This document shows positions 39,741-52,580 of a DNA stretch of 64,000 bases, piece by piece. The stretch comes from Silene latifolia (lineage: Eukaryota > Streptophyta > Magnoliopsida > Caryophyllales > Caryophyllaceae), in assembly GCF_048544455.1 (NCBI RefSeq), contig NC_133537.1, positions 148,282,058 through 148,346,057 of the forward strand. The letters run 5' to 3'. The notes below the pieces were generated by a model. It was not told where the DNA came from, did not search any database, and saw nothing but the letters and a program-made list of their open reading frames with translations. A program made the position numbers and the translations under genes. The first letter of the stretch is position 1; the number at the start of each line of letters is the position of its first letter.

Positions 39741-41496
39741 TGATCGGTCCGTTTCGTGTTCACAATTAAAGGTGTGGTCGTTGGGTCACGTCCGAATCAA
39801 AACACAATTTATAGCTTCACAAACAACTCTACAATTAGTAAAGAGGCAAGTAAAGGTCGGATCCCAAGGGACGGGTATTGAAATGAGATTTCTATTGAAA
39901 CTAGTGGTGTCTTGGGGGTGTCACAAATTGGGTTGATGTAGAAGGTTACTAACTAAAATAGCAATAAAAATAAACTAGCAAGATGAATTAAAAGGGGTGT
40001 AAACAATTGATTAAAAATCACTAGGGTGTCATGAGATCATAGGGGAATCATGGGAATTGATCATACAAACATGTTCTCAAATTATAAGCAAGCAATTATT
40101 GTTGTGATGGATTGAGTTGGGTTATATCTTACGATCCTAGGAAAGTTTGGGTCCCGGAGCCGAATCGATTAGATTGTACAACACCTACAAGTCGACTTAA
40201 TCTTTCCTACTCAACAACATGCATGGTCTAATGAGACTTGAGTTGGGTTATGTCTTACAAGTCTCATTGAAAAGATAGGAGATGGTAGTAAATGCAAGGA
40301 TTCATAGGCTTAGCATTTCATCAAATATAACATGTGCATGAGTTGAGATCAAAACAAGCAAGCAAATAAAACATGAAAGCTTATTAATTTAAGCATGAAT
40401 CATTCCCCATGTTGGTTTCCCCTAATCACCCATTAACCCTAGCTAAGAGACTACTCACTCATTATCATGTTGATCATGCTAGCAAGGTTGTCAATCATAC
40501 CAACAAAATGAAACATGATGAATAAATGAAAGTAATTAACAATAATTAAAAAGGGATTAAGAGAATTATACCTACTAATGATTCCAATAATAAAGCAAAG
40601 ATAAAAGAAGTACTTGAATGCTTGATTGAGAGGTTGTCAATCTCCCAATAATAACCCAAATAATCTTCAATTACCCAAAATAAAGGATGAACAAAAGAGA
40701 GATTAAGGAAATAAAACTTGTATTAGAACTTGATTAATTGCTGATTACAAAACTAAAGAGAGATTTGATTGATATTAACTACTCTAATTTTTGATAAGAA
40801 GAACATGCTCTTCTAATTAGACTAATGGGGTATTTATAGTGGAAATTAGGGGGATGCATTAGGGTTAAATAAGGGCTAAACTAGTAATTACACTTTTTAG
40901 ATTGAGCAGGGAGGAGCCGGTATTTCTTGAAGGAAGGGCTTCTTTCTTCGTAGCTTGGAGAAGAGGAAATCACGCTGTAGAGGAATCCGGGCGGATTAGG
41001 GTCGGGACGGGTGGATTCTGGCGATAGAATCCGAGCGGATTCAAGAGAATCCGGGCGGATTGTGGTGATGGAACCCGGGCGTCTTGGTGGAAAACCGCAC
41101 GGATTGTGCGGGTGAAGGACGGCCGGATTGTAGACAATCCGCACGGATTGTGCCTCAGTAAGGCTTCTTCTTCTTTTCTTCCCTTTTCTTCATAAATTCC
41201 TTGGGGATTTCCTTGGGGACTCAAGGATCCTTTCTCAACATTGCTCATCTACTACCATATGTACAAAGGCCTTCTAATCTCGTCTCTCCTTGATGTTTGG
41301 TCATTGAATTCGATCAATTTAGTCTTGTTTTGCCATGAAAATGCAAGATTCTTACTCCTTTCCTACCAAGGGATCAAAATCTCAAAGAATATGCAAAACA
41401 AAGAACTAAAGATAATAAATGACCCAAAAATGCACTAAAAAGCATGGGAACAAGGCTAATTCGGGGGCTAAATATGCGCTAATTATGGTCACATCA
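39741..41496 (-). repeat. Element B 5' LTR
   Basis: 1756 bp, nearly identical to 30376-32127 with a 3-4 bp net length difference. TATA box at 40831-40838 (- strand) and the AATCCG dyad cluster at 40980-41150. Confidence 0.93.
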
Positions 41497-41501
41497 GCCG
41501 A

Positions 41502-42162
41502 CCCTAGACTGCTCTCACCTCATCTTGCCGATTGACGACGAGGTGAATGTTCTGGAAAAGGATCCTTCAGACGGAGTGTTTTTGTTTAGTGCTACCACTA
41601 TGATCACTATGTGTCAACAAGTTGAAGAGGCCATAGCCAGCCTCTCTGAAAGAATCACCCGACTCGACGACGCCTACCATCGACTCATCTTCAATCCCCC
41701 AACACTGCGCCTAAGGGAGAATTCCCCAAGCATTCAAAACTACCCACCCCGCGACCATTCCGGCATAGACCTCACGAAAATCACCCTCAAAATAACTATC
41801 CCCATAAAAATCGCCCTCACAAAAATATTCCCCCCAAGAACTACCCGCCGAGGAATACCCCTCCAAGGTATCCTTGAGACTACGAAATTAATGGCATATG
41901 GAGGGATGATGTTGAGGATGTCTATATCCTCCCAGGGAAGGAGAAGCGGACGAAAGAAATCGGACATCTCACCCGGTCCGGACGTCCCTATCAAAATTCG
42001 AACAACCCAACGGTCGTTCCAACAACGAATGACCAAATCGTCCTAGAGGTAGACATTCAAGCAAAGGCCCCCGAGAACTCAATCCTGAAACAGCTCCAGA
42101 AAGCAAAAGCCGAAATCTCAATTTGGCAACTGATCGCAACGTCTTTTGAGCACCGACAAGCC
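41502..42162 (+). pseudogene. Element C gag-protease junction (3' part of gag)
   Basis: The gag frame of 29166-30375 continues here across the insertion of element B (acidic ... PIDDEVNV). Near 41720-41750 the coding sense shifts frame into a His/Pro/Asn-rich linker. A TGA follows near 41875, and then a segment with LTRSGRPYQ and a Gln/Lys-rich stretch leads into the protease. Frameshift and stop are both disabling. Confidence 0.75.
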
Positions 42163-44061
42163 TTGCTGCAGGCCTTGGGAAAATTAACCGTGCCCTCCAC
42201 CTCTTCCCCAGAAGAAATAGTGGCGCACATGACGAGAGACGCCCCTGATCTGTGTAACCCGGTCGTCTTCTCCGACGAGGATATCCCTCCGTTCGGAGCC
42301 AATCATAACCTAGCCCTGTACATCACCGTACAATGCCTCCAGAAAAATATACCAATGGTCCTCGTGGATGACGGTTCCGCCGTGAATGTCATTCCTCTCA
42401 AAACTGCCCACAGGCTGGGTGTCAAGGTATCTGATTTGATCCCAACGAATCAGGGAGTACGCGCCTACGACGGCACTCGTCGCAAGGTCGCTGGGCTAGT
42501 CACTTTGACCGTCGCAACCGGACCCTTAGAAAGACAAACCAGTTTTCAAGTGGTCGACATCGACGCGTCCTTCAACATGCTCCTGGGACGTCCCTGGATT
42601 CACGCCGTCAAGGCAGTCACATCAACGCTCCACCAGAAGATCAGGGTCCCCTTCTACGGGAAAACAATCACGATTCCCGCTTCCCCAATCAAAGCAGTTA
42701 TGAGAAGGGGGATAGCCTCCCAAGCCATTGAGGAGGACGATAATGAAATGTGGGGGTTCCAAGCCGTAAACGCCATAACTGATGAATCGGCGACCTCTGA
42801 GTGTGACCCATTCACCAACCTCACGGTCAACCGTATTATGATGCGCCAGGGTTACTTCCCGGGTTTGCCGCTCAATCCACTAAAGAACCCATTGCCTCCC
42901 TTGAAACAGGCTAAGGTCCCTAACATTCCCTTTGGGTTGGGGTACGAACCTACTGACCAAGATATCCGGGAGATGAACCTCCTAATCCGAAAACGCAAGA
43001 AGCACGGGGTTATCCTCCGTCCCTACCACCTGACTCTCAACGGATACTTTATCCCCGAGGGAGAGTCCGAGCTCTACCACGGCTTTCCGGAACTGATCTA
43101 TGACTCTGTGGTGAAGGCTAGGTACCCGAGAGTGGAAGTCTTACAGGACTGCTACTTCATCCCCGACAACATCGAAGCTGCATCAACTGAGTCCAAGCCG
43201 TCACCATGCCTTGATGGACAAGCTGTCACACTCCTCTTTGGGGAAGATAACGTCAAACACCTCGACTATGAGGACATCATCAACATCGCCCTGAAAGACA
43301 ATCAATTTGATCCAACCGCCTTGATCTCCGATACTGACCCGGAGAAAGCTACCCAAGGCTGGAGGAAGACCGTCAAGTGGACCGATCGCCAAGGCCGCAT
43401 TCTCAAGATAACAACTGGAGAAGGCCCTATGTTCAACGAGGGAAGTGAAGAAGGATCTGAGTCCGAGTCTGAGTCGGAGTCAGAGTCTGTCATAGCTCCT
43501 AACGCCCCTAATGTCCCGGTCAAGGTCCCCTTCCCACTGTTTTATCACAAAGTCGTGGCTGATTCAGAGGCTGAGTCTACTAGGGTCACCCCCACTCCCA
43601 TGAAAGGTGACAACCTGGAGCCTGTTCCAGGGGCCACTTCCTCTGTTGTGTCGCCTCTGACTGACCACGAGATGTCTGTCCTTTCCGAGCTTTTCGCTCG
43701 TGTCAACTTAATGAACGCTAAGTTTGCTTATGACTCGTCTCAATTTAACTGCAATGCGATTCTGAATGACTATGAGGAATTTGACTTGAGCGACTACCCA
43801 CCTCACTTAGCCAAAGAACTTGACAAACGGGAAACCAGAACCCCCATCATTGAGGAAACCGAACCTATTAACGTAGGACCGGACAATACACCTCAAGAAC
43901 TTAGGATAGGGACAACCCTGGACCCCTCGAAAAGACAACAGTTCATTGACCTCCTCCACGAATACAAGGACGTGTTCGCCTGGTCTTACAAAGACATGCC
44001 TGGGATTGACAGGGAAATTGCAAGAGCAGGATACCCATTAAACCTGGAGCTAAACCTGTGA
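42163..44061 (+). pseudogene. Element C protease and linker
   Basis: Open for 632 codons; this start is only the first ATG in the frame, since coding begins upstream. The aspartic protease active site is VLVDDGSAVNVIP (Asp at about 42367-42372) with NMLLGRPWI downstream. A long linker includes a Ser/Glu repeat (GSESESESES) and then DLLHEYKDVFAWSYKDMPG, the entry to RT. A one-base frame change near 44025 separates it from RT. Confidence 0.85.
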
Positions 44062-47000
44062 AACAGAAGCTACGCCGGATGCGTCCTGAGTGGGCCCTAA
44101 AAATCAAAGAAGAAGTGGATAAACAGTTCAAGGCTGGGTTCATCAAAGTGTCTGAATACTCTGACTGGGTGGCCAACATTGTGCCGGTACCAAAGAAAGA
44201 CGGGAGAATTTGGGTTTGCGTCGACTTCAGGGATCTGAACAAGGCGAGTCCAAAAGATGACTTCCCTTTGCCACATGTTGACATTCTGGTGGACAACACT
44301 GCCGAACATGCTCTCCTATCATTCATGGACGGGTATGCTGGGTACAACCAGATTAAAATGGCTGAGGAAGACATGCACAAGACTGCGTTCACTACACAGT
44401 GGGGTACATATTGCTACACGGTCATGCCTTTCGGCCTCATCAATGCCGGAGCAACCTATCAGAGAACCGCTACCACTCTCCTACATGATATGATGCACAA
44501 AGAGGTAGAGGTATATGTTGATGACATGATTGTCAAATCGAAAGAACGGGACGGCCACATCAATGCCCTCCGTAAATTCTTCGCTAGTCTGCGGAAATAT
44601 AACATGAGACTAAATCCTCAGAAGTGTGCATTCGGGGTCACCTCCGGAAAACTCTTGGGACATGTCGTCAGCAAAAGAGGCATTGAGATTGACCCCACCA
44701 AAATCAAAGCCCTTCAACAAATGCCTCGGCCTAGGAGCGAGAAGGAGATTCGGGGATTTCTCGGTCAGGTCCAATACATAATCCGGTTCATTGCCAAGCT
44801 TACTATGATTTGTGAACCGATATTCAAGAAGCTTCGTGCCACCGATCACACCGATTGGGACGACGACTGTCAGAAGGCGTTCGACAGGATAAAGGAAATC
44901 CTATCCAAACCTCTTGTCCTCATGCCACCTCAACCGGGGATTCCTCTATCCCTATACGTGACTGTTACCAACACAGCCATGGGAGCAATGCTAGCACAAA
45001 CAGTTGGCAACGAAGTGCGAGCCATCTACTACATCAGCAAAAAGTTCATTGAGTACGAGACGAGGTATACCCAACTGGAAAAGACATGCCTTGCCCTAGT
45101 ATGGTCAACAAAGAAGCTGCGGCATTACATGCTCAGCTACACGGTCCACATCTACTCCAAGATGGACCCGGTTAAATAAATCTTCGAAAAACCCGTACTA
45201 AACGGAAGGCTGTCTAGATGGACACTCATGTTGTCCGAGTTTGACCTCAAGTTTGTACCCCTCAAGGTTATCAAGGGAAGAGCAGTTGCCGATTTCCTAG
45301 CAGAAAATCCCGTCAACGAGGATCTAACGACTGACACATGGTCACTTCCTGACGAAGACATCCTTTGTGCCGACTCCGACGTATGGGGCCTATACTTTGA
45401 TGGTGCATCTAATCTGAGAGGCTTCGGGGTAGGAATCCTTCTAATATCACTAGAGGGAGAACATGTTCCGATCTCGGTCAAGCTAGACTTCGCCGTCACC
45501 AACAATGCCGCTGAATATGAAGCATGTCTCATCGGCCTACAAGTAGCCATCACACTTGGCATCAAGAGACTGAGGGTCCACGACGATTCCTCGCTCATCA
45601 TCAATTAGGTATCCGGATCATGGAAAATCCGATCTGACAGCCTAGCTCCCTACCGAGCAAAGATCAATCAAGAGGTCGAGTTCTTCGACCAAGTCGACTA
45701 CTTCCACTTACCACGAGAGGAAAATCAATTTGCTGATGCCCTGGCTAAAATTGCCGCGCTCGTCAACATACCTGACGACATGGCGTCAATGCCCTTATGT
45801 GTCGAAAGACGAAGCAAGCCAGCTCACATTTGTGCTATTATCGACGACGAGGAAAGCCATGATGAACCTTGGTACCAAGCCATCCTCAATTACAAAACCA
45901 AAAACGAATTCCCTCCCAACTCTGATCAAAGAGGACAGAGAGCCATCCGTTTACTTGCATCACAATTCGTGATGAACCAAAATCACCTATACAAAAGAAC
46001 ACCCCAAGGAATTCTCCTCCTTTGCATCGACCATCACAAAGCCAAGAAAGTTATGGGAGAGGTTCACGACGGAGAATGTGGCCCTCATATGAGTGCAATG
46101 ATGCTTACACGGAAAATCACGTGGCTAGGTTACTACTGGACCACCATGGAAGCCGATTGCCGTAACTACGTCAAACATTGCCACAATTGCCAAATCTTCG
46201 CCAACATACAACACATACCACCATCCCTTTTATACACCATGACATCACCCTGGCCATTCTCAACCTGGGGCATCGACATCATCGGGAAAGTCAACCCGAT
46301 AGGCACCAAGGGGCATTGCTTCATCCTCGTCGCCATCGAATACTTCACCAAATGGGTGGAAGCACAGTCATATGCAATCTTGACCGCCAAACAAGTGGCC
46401 AAGTTCATTCAAAACAACATCATCTGCCGATATGGGGTACCCCATGAAATCATCAGTGATCAAGACTCTCACTTCCGTACGGAAACTCAAGTTTTGCTGG
46501 ACAAGTACAAAATCAAACGACATCGATCATCCTCCTACCGCTCCCAAACCAACGGAGCGGTGGAGGCAGCGAACAAGACTCTTGTCACCATCATCAAGAA
46601 AATGCAAGACAACTACCGCAATTGGCCGAGCAAACTCCCATTCGCACTCTGGGGATACCGAACCTCTATTCGAACACCAACAGGCGCCACACCCTTCTAC
46701 CTAGCATACGGTATGGAGGCGGTTGAACCAGTAGAGTTAGAGGTCCCATCTCTACGCATCTTACTGGAAAGTCAAGTCCCTGTGGCGGAATGGACCCGTC
46801 AAAGGTACGAACAACTCACTCTTCTAGAAGAACGACGACTCGATGCCTTGCACAACGTCCAGCTATACCAACGACGTATACAACGGGCATTCAACAGGAA
46901 GGTTAAACCCAGAAACATCCAGGAGGGCGACTTGGTCCTCAAGTCAGTTCGAGCACCATTACCCGTCGATCTGAGGGGAAAGTTCAAACCCAACTGGGCC

Positions 47001-47117
47001 GGGCCATACCTGGTCAAGAAAATACTTTCGGGGGGCGCAGTGAGACTGAGCGACCTAGATGGGGAGGATTTTACAAACCCAACTAACCTAGACCAGCTCA
47101 AAAAATACTACCCTTGA
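44058..47117 (+). pseudogene. Element C reverse transcriptase, double RNase H and integrase
   Basis: One frame throughout, with internal stops at 45177-45179 (TAA) and 45606-45608 (TAG). RT has VCVDFRDLNKA, MPFGLINAGATYQR and YVDD (44514-44525). The gypsy-type RNase H has lost its first Asp (LYVTVTNTAMG). The archaeal-type RNase H follows, with LYFDGAS, NNAAEYEA, HDDSSL and FADALAKIA; the TAG interrupts it. Integrase has an HHCC-like finger (CRNYVKHCHNCQ), then GIDIIG, ISDQDSHF and GAVEAANKT (DDE), and a GPYLVKK C-terminal module. It ends naturally at TGA 47115-47117. Confidence 0.9.
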
Positions 47118-47942
47118 ACCCTAGCAACCAACGACCTAAGCCTAGTTTTACAACTAGCAACGACCTCAACCCTTTTCAAGTCAAGTTCCTCAACGCGTTC
47201 TGATTTGAAATTACATGCTTTATCGAGTCTAAGCTACGACACTTTGCCCGTTTCGAATGTCCTTTGATCTGTCAAAGGCAAAGTCCATTTGCACTAAAAC
47301 AACAAACCTCCTGAACTACGAGCATGGTTTGATTTCACCTCTTCAGGTGAATACGTAGGCAATCCCTCTTATGCCTGAGGGATACAACCACAAAACCCAA
47401 TCAAATCCACAAAACATTTCGAACTACGATCATGGTTTGATTTCACCTCTCCCGGTGAATACGTAGGCAGTCCTTTCTTACACAAGAAGGATACAACCAT
47501 TCCCACAATCAAAAACAATCATCCCCATACAAAAATCCCCACATACAAAACATCCCCATCAAAAAAGAGAAAAGGGAAAACCATTCCCTTTTTCCCACCA
47601 ACATACAAAAATGAGCCTTTCTCCCTTTCCAAAAAATACCAATTTCCCAAATGCAATTGTTTAGGACAATTCAAATTGAATTGCCTTCACCAAATGGATG
47701 GAAGAAACAAGCGTTCACAATTTTCGACACGAGCAATCCTCTTATTTAATTAATAATGGGAGGGATTACAATTTCAACAACAAATAAAGCTCGACAAGTC
47801 TACAACTTGTCAAAGCTAAGGTATCAACTAACACACCTCACATAATAAAACTAGCCCAAAACACACAACAACTAGCTAGTACAACATAATAAAAACTCAC
47901 AACAATAATACAACATAATAATAAAGTGGGTAATGGAGGTCT
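47118..47942 (+). mobile_element. Element C post-pol region with duplicated motif
   Basis: No gene. Two copies, about 105 bp apart, share GAACTACGA(G/T)CATGG, a CACCTC...GGTGAA hairpin and TACGTAGGCA (about 47317-47372 and 47420-47472). The motif is common after pol in Tat/Ogre elements as far as I recall. Confidence 0.6.
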
Positions 47943-49465
47943 TCACTCTTCCATTCTACCCTTGCCTTTTCCCTCGGGGTACATCTTCCTCTTGTTCTTC
48001 TTGTTGGCCCGCCTAGCATGGACTTCTTCCTCGGAACGGATCCTAAATGGATCTAAGATGGCGACGGCCTCCGATCTAGCACAAGACCCCATGTTCGACC
48101 CAAAAAGACCAAGGCACGGCCCACCATATTCTTGGGACCTGAACTCCTCCTCTTCGGTGGTCTCATCACATCGAGGGTAGCTCCATAAACATACTCCTCA
48201 AAGAAGGCACGGTTGGCCTTGGCAAGCTCTCGATACTTCAAATCGACAACCTCGTCCTTACGAAATTTGGATCTCTCTTCCAAGGACGGAGCTCGTGACC
48301 ATTTGACATAAGCGGGAGTCACCCATGTCGTGGCAACGGGGTTTGGTACCTCCAAAAGCGGCCGAGTGGCCCACCACCTTTCAAAGAACTCCACAAGCTC
48401 GGAGTTCCGGAAAACATTCTCTTGGACAAGAGTATCTTGAGCGGGCACCTTTTGTTGACGCCCCATTTGCCTCATGAGCCTTTCGGGATATATGAAGGAA
48501 ACAACCTTCAAACCCACCACCATCAAAGAACGAGGACTAGCACCCGAAGCGGGCAACCCCGTGAAGGACCTCAAGTGCCACCACGACACCACCCAACGGA
48601 TATGAGGACCACCCTCCTCCGCCAATCTTGCGGCCCAATAGGCCTCGGTGGAAGCAAAACTATCCGGGTACAACTTCTTCCTCATAGTGAGGTGACGGAA
48701 GGAGTAAGAAGAAGGATTAACCGGAGGCTCTACATACCGTAGCCTCTCCAATAACCACACTTGGAGGATCCTTGGGGATCCAAAATAGGGAGCTTCTCCA
48801 CAAGAGCCTTCCTTGTCCAAAGCTTGGATAATCTCCCCAAGCACCAATCATGATGGATCTCTACCATGCTCCATTTGCTCAATCACATGGATAAGGGTCA
48901 TGCTACCATGACATCTTGGCCCCTCCTTCTTCAAGACATCAACAAAGAGGTACACATGGACAAGGCAAAATGCAAGAGCCCTTCTCCTAGCCACCTCCGA
49001 GACATTAACATCTAATCGGTTTGAAAAGATGTTGATAAGAGCCAACATATCCACACCATGTGGAGCAAGAAGAAAGTTGATTTGGCTTGTTGATAAGCCC
49101 GACATGGAACGGAATTTCTCCTTGTAGCACAACCGAGTCGGAGGAAGCACCGGAACACAACCCGGTCACCCACCAATGGCTCCAACTTCTTCGGCAAGAG
49201 GACAAAGCTCGCCTTTCGGGAAAACGAAAACATGATGTTTCGAATCCCAAAACCGAGAACATGCTTCAAGAAATGAAGGTTGCACCTTGACTTGACGAAG
49301 CACCAACAATTGGCCAACTCCCATGCAAACGAGTTGATGCTTTTCGGGAGGCGACAAATCCCGGCACCATTGTCTCAATGCGTTCTCAAAAGCATCCATA
49401 AAATATTTTTGTGGAAGAAGAAAAGGTTTTGTAGAGATGTTTTTGTGTTTCGGATGATGAAACAA
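47943..49465 (-). pseudogene. Antisense accessory gene of Ogre element C (plant mobile domain-like)
   Basis: On the strand opposite pol. The likely start is ATG 49399 (MDAFENAL), about 85 nt after a TATA box. The more distal ATG at 49465 would lie at or before the transcription start. The frame carries FLEACSRFWDSKHHVFVFPKGELCPLAEEV, here named only by its key residues: a W/F-rich helix and a GELCPLAEE motif like the plant mobile domain found in extra ORFs of Tat elements. After a shift near 49170 it continues through 48848-49150, then 48053-48847 (STEAYWAARLAEEGG and similar), and probably shifts again near 48100 into a Lys/Arg-rich end with TGA at 47945-47943. Role unknown. Confidence 0.65.
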
Positions 49466-49482
49466 TGAAGCGCAAACGTCCC

Positions 49483-49680
49483 TATTTATACAAAACGATC
49501 AGCGCATTTTTTCAGAAAAAGGGGAGAGCCGGCTTCCATCGCAAGGCTGCTCGCGCCTCTTTAAGGCTTCTCCAGGATTCCCGCTGTTGACTTGTCTTTT
49601 TCAACATGTGCTTTCTCCTGACACCTCAAACCTCCCGCCAGGAACCTCGCGCCTCTTCGGGATAATCCGGGACATTTTGT
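49483..49680 (-). promoter_or_regulatory. Promoter of the antisense gene in element C
   Basis: TATAAATA on the - strand at 49490-49483, identical to the LTR TATA box. Just upstream are two GCTCGCGCCTCTT-type motifs (near 49548 and 49656), the family of motif found around this element's LTR promoter. Their orientation relative to the TATA is opposite to that in the LTR. Confidence 0.6.
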
Positions 49681-50624
49681 GTTTCCTCACACTCACATTT
49701 CCTTGTTTTTGCGTTTTACGAAATCCGACACGGTTTCCATGACGCAGCTTTAAACATACGGATTTTTTTCTTTCTTTTTTTAAGGGGGGGAAGGGCTAGT
49801 CACCCCGATCCGCGATTGATCGTTTCCATGTCAGTCGAAATCCCGAAATTTTTTCGCTTTTTCGCAATTTTCCATCAAAAATCAAAACCGAAGATTGATA
49901 ACACGACATCAGTTTTCCTCAAAAATTCAAGCACTCACAAATTCGAGTCTTGACCTTAAAAAATCAAATATACTCGCAAAAATCCTTTTCTAAAATTCTT
50001 TCCTGACGGTTTGAGTTTGAATTTTTCGAGTCAATTTCAATGACTTCGACGCAATTTAATTCACGACACGAGTTAATTGCTCAAATTTTCAAATCATTTC
50101 CTTTTGAATTCCGAACGTGACGACTTGTCACGGAATTTTCAAAAGTCATTTCAAAATTTCAAATTTTAACTTCAAGTCATCTTGGTTAATTTTTGTTTTT
50201 TCAATCAAATGCTTTTACGTGTTTGCGTTTATGCGTATGTGCTATTTGTTGCCTGTTTTCTACACTAACGACGCAGGAACTAGTGCAAAGCAAAAGGAGA
50301 ATCAAACAGCCGACATCGCTCCTCCGAAACACAACACAAAAAAGCCAAAAATCACAAAATAAACCACAATCCAAAAACACATATATACAAACCACCTTAC
50401 GCAAAATACATCGACAAACGTCTATCATACAGACACTGGCCTAAAACAAACGTCTATCATACAGACACTGGCCTAAAACAAACGTCTATCATACAGACAC
50501 TGGCCTAAGATAACGAACCGGGGGCTATCCGCCAACTACCGAACTAAGCACTCCCTACCCTTCCGATCAGAAAAGAAAGGGAGCAACATGGGAAACAGAG
50601 GAGCAACATCGAAAGCAGAGGAGG
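49681..50624. other. Element C 3' region, no gene; 32-bp triplication
   Basis: Mostly AT-rich filler. Three tandem copies of a 32-bp unit beginning CAAACGTCTATCATACAG lie at about 50415-50510. A short + strand reading frame here shows no domain. Confidence 0.6.
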
Positions 50625-51802
50625 TTACCATGACGATAACCCCCCGCTCCTGCTCCACGATAAAAAAGATGACAGTGTCTTGGAGACTTCGGATAATGAG
50701 GAGGCCCAGAACCATGATGCGATGCACCATTCCGATACTGAACCCCACTCATCAGCCACCCTGTCTATGAGCCACAACGAAAAGGACAAGCCGGCCATAT
50801 CAGCCGCCCTCTCCTCCTCTACGGAAGCATCCTCCACCACCGCCTCTAATACGGCAGCCTCCTCGGCCGCTACAGCCCCTCCAGGATCGACTTCCTCCTC
50901 CAAAGCCTCAATGACGGACCACATAGGTCCCAGACGATACCCTGCGGTCAAAAAGCAACAACAAAAAAATGTCAGCCGGAATTTCGGCATTACGACGGCA
51001 TGAAATGGATAAATCCAAAAACAAAAAAACACAACCTGCAATGCAAAAATAAGGGCAATCCCGCCCAAAATCCAACCAAACCAAACCATTCACAAAAAAA
51101 AACACAAAAACGACTCGCCTATCTTTTCAAGCAAAAGACGAGTCAAAATCACAAAAATGGCATTTCAAGACCCCTACAAGGTCCGCCAACAACCCAAAAT
51201 ACATTCCCGACACAATGGGGATTTTTCTACGGTTCAAAAAGGCAATTCACACGTTAATTTGGGCCCAAACCGGTCAAAATTTCAAAACGACCACGAAAAG
51301 GCAAACGTGATTTTATCACGCCTCAAGGTGACCTAAATTACCAATAAGGTCCAATTCAAGGCAAACTGACTCAATTCAAGCCCAAACAAGCGCTTATTTG
51401 GTCAGACGTAAGACCGTCACAAAAGGCAAAAATCTAATTTTGCCCACAAACATCCAACGAAGGTCCTTAAATGGCAAATACGGGTTTTCCCAACTACAAT
51501 GCAACCTAGTGGGACCCACTACCCAAGCAAATAAACTTGGCATTGTGAAATGAGACGGTTTCTCGCCTCACTCACGTTTTTCGAGCATAGGGAGCGGGAA
51601 CGGGGACCAAAATGCAAACTAAAAGTACCCCTATACTCCTAAACAGGTTTCTAACCTAATGCAAGCATCAATTTCACTCGAAATGGGCTCAATCAAAAAC
51701 GCCCAATTCGATTTTTAGGGCAAAATTCGCCCTAATTCAATCAAGCTAAAGATCAACAAATTTAAATGGATTCAAGAGGAAATACTTACCTTGAGATGAC
51801 AT
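50625..51802 (-). CDS. Possible second, spliced antisense gene in element C
   Basis: On the - strand, ATG 51802 starts a 13-nt exon (MSSQ + G) followed by the strong donor GTAAGTAT. A matching acceptor (CCGCAG) precedes 50941, and the frame then stays open to a TAA at 50627-50625. The result is an acidic protein of about 109 residues rich in Glu, Ala and Val. A GCTCGCGCCT motif lies upstream at about 51952-51975. The family is unrecognised. The opposite strand is also open here because the segment is simple in composition, so this is tentative. Confidence 0.3.
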
Positions 51803-52580
51803 TGTTGATGAAGGCAAGAATTTGAACAAGCTAGAAGGTCCAACAATGGCGGATTTGGCTTTGTTTTGTCGAAGAGAAGGAAGACGAGATTATGGTTGAT
51901 ATGCGGCCTGACCTCGCGTCTTTTACAGAAAATAGGGAAGCCCCTTTGGTTCGCCAGGTGGCTCGCGCCTTAAGTAGGCCCCCCCTTACTCTTTCAGCGG
52001 ATTTTGGGCTTTAGCCCAATTTCCCGTGACAAACTTCAAACTTTCATTTGACGATATTAAAGGTCGTCATTTTTCTCAAAAATAAATAGTGAAAATTCAA
52101 ATTCACTATTTTCGAAAGCTTTAAACGGCGGCACATAAACCGTCACTTCAATCAATAGTGAAGATTCCAAATTCACTATTTCCATCAAATGTCAACGGCG
52201 GCACATAAACCGTCACTTCAATCAATAGTGAAGATTCCAAATTCACTATTTCTTTCAAATGTCAACGGCGGCATATAAACCGTCATTTCAAACGCAATAG
52301 CAGATTTAAAATTTGTTATTTTCCTTCAAAATTCAAACAAACGGTGATCAAAACTATCACTTCAAGTTCAAAGAAGAACGACGAATGGTGAAGATGCCAA
52401 ATTCACCATTCTTTCAAGTACCAGCACGGGGCTTCCTCGCGGAACCCGCTCATTCCAAAAACAGTGATAGTGAGAATCCATACTCACTATTTCCCCAGCG
52501 ACATCACGAGTTCGCTACTTTCAAAACAAGCCCATTCAACGCGGCTACTCCCATGGTCCATTAACCGACCGTACCATTTG
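51803..52580. repeat. Element C 3' region with about 70-bp repeats
   Basis: Three to four diverged copies of a unit of about 70 bp (AATAGTGAAGATTCCAAATT ... CGGCGGCACATAAACCGTCA) lie at about 52085-52300. The internal CGGCGGCACATAAACCG recalls the CGGCACATAAACCG segment in this element's LTR near 26816. No gene is supported. Confidence 0.7.

Larger units (their letters stand above)
30376..41496 (-). mobile_element. Element B: pol-less Athila element nested in element C gag
   Basis: Two LTRs (30376-32127 and 39741-41496) and a perfect TSD GCCGA (30371-30375 and 41497-41501) define an 11.1-kb element on the - strand. It keeps gag, protease and an Athila ORF1-type gene. It lacks reverse transcriptase, RNase H and integrase altogether: only about 1.2 kb of mostly non-coding, motif-rich DNA lies between the protease part and ORF1. 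About 27 LTR mismatches by eye (about 1.5%) suggest recent mobility, which must have used enzymes from another element. Confidence 0.93.

Noticed and set aside
50680..51003. + strand Ser/Ala/Thr-rich ORF
   Set aside because: Low-complexity mirror of the - strand acidic frame; no domain and no promoter on this strand.
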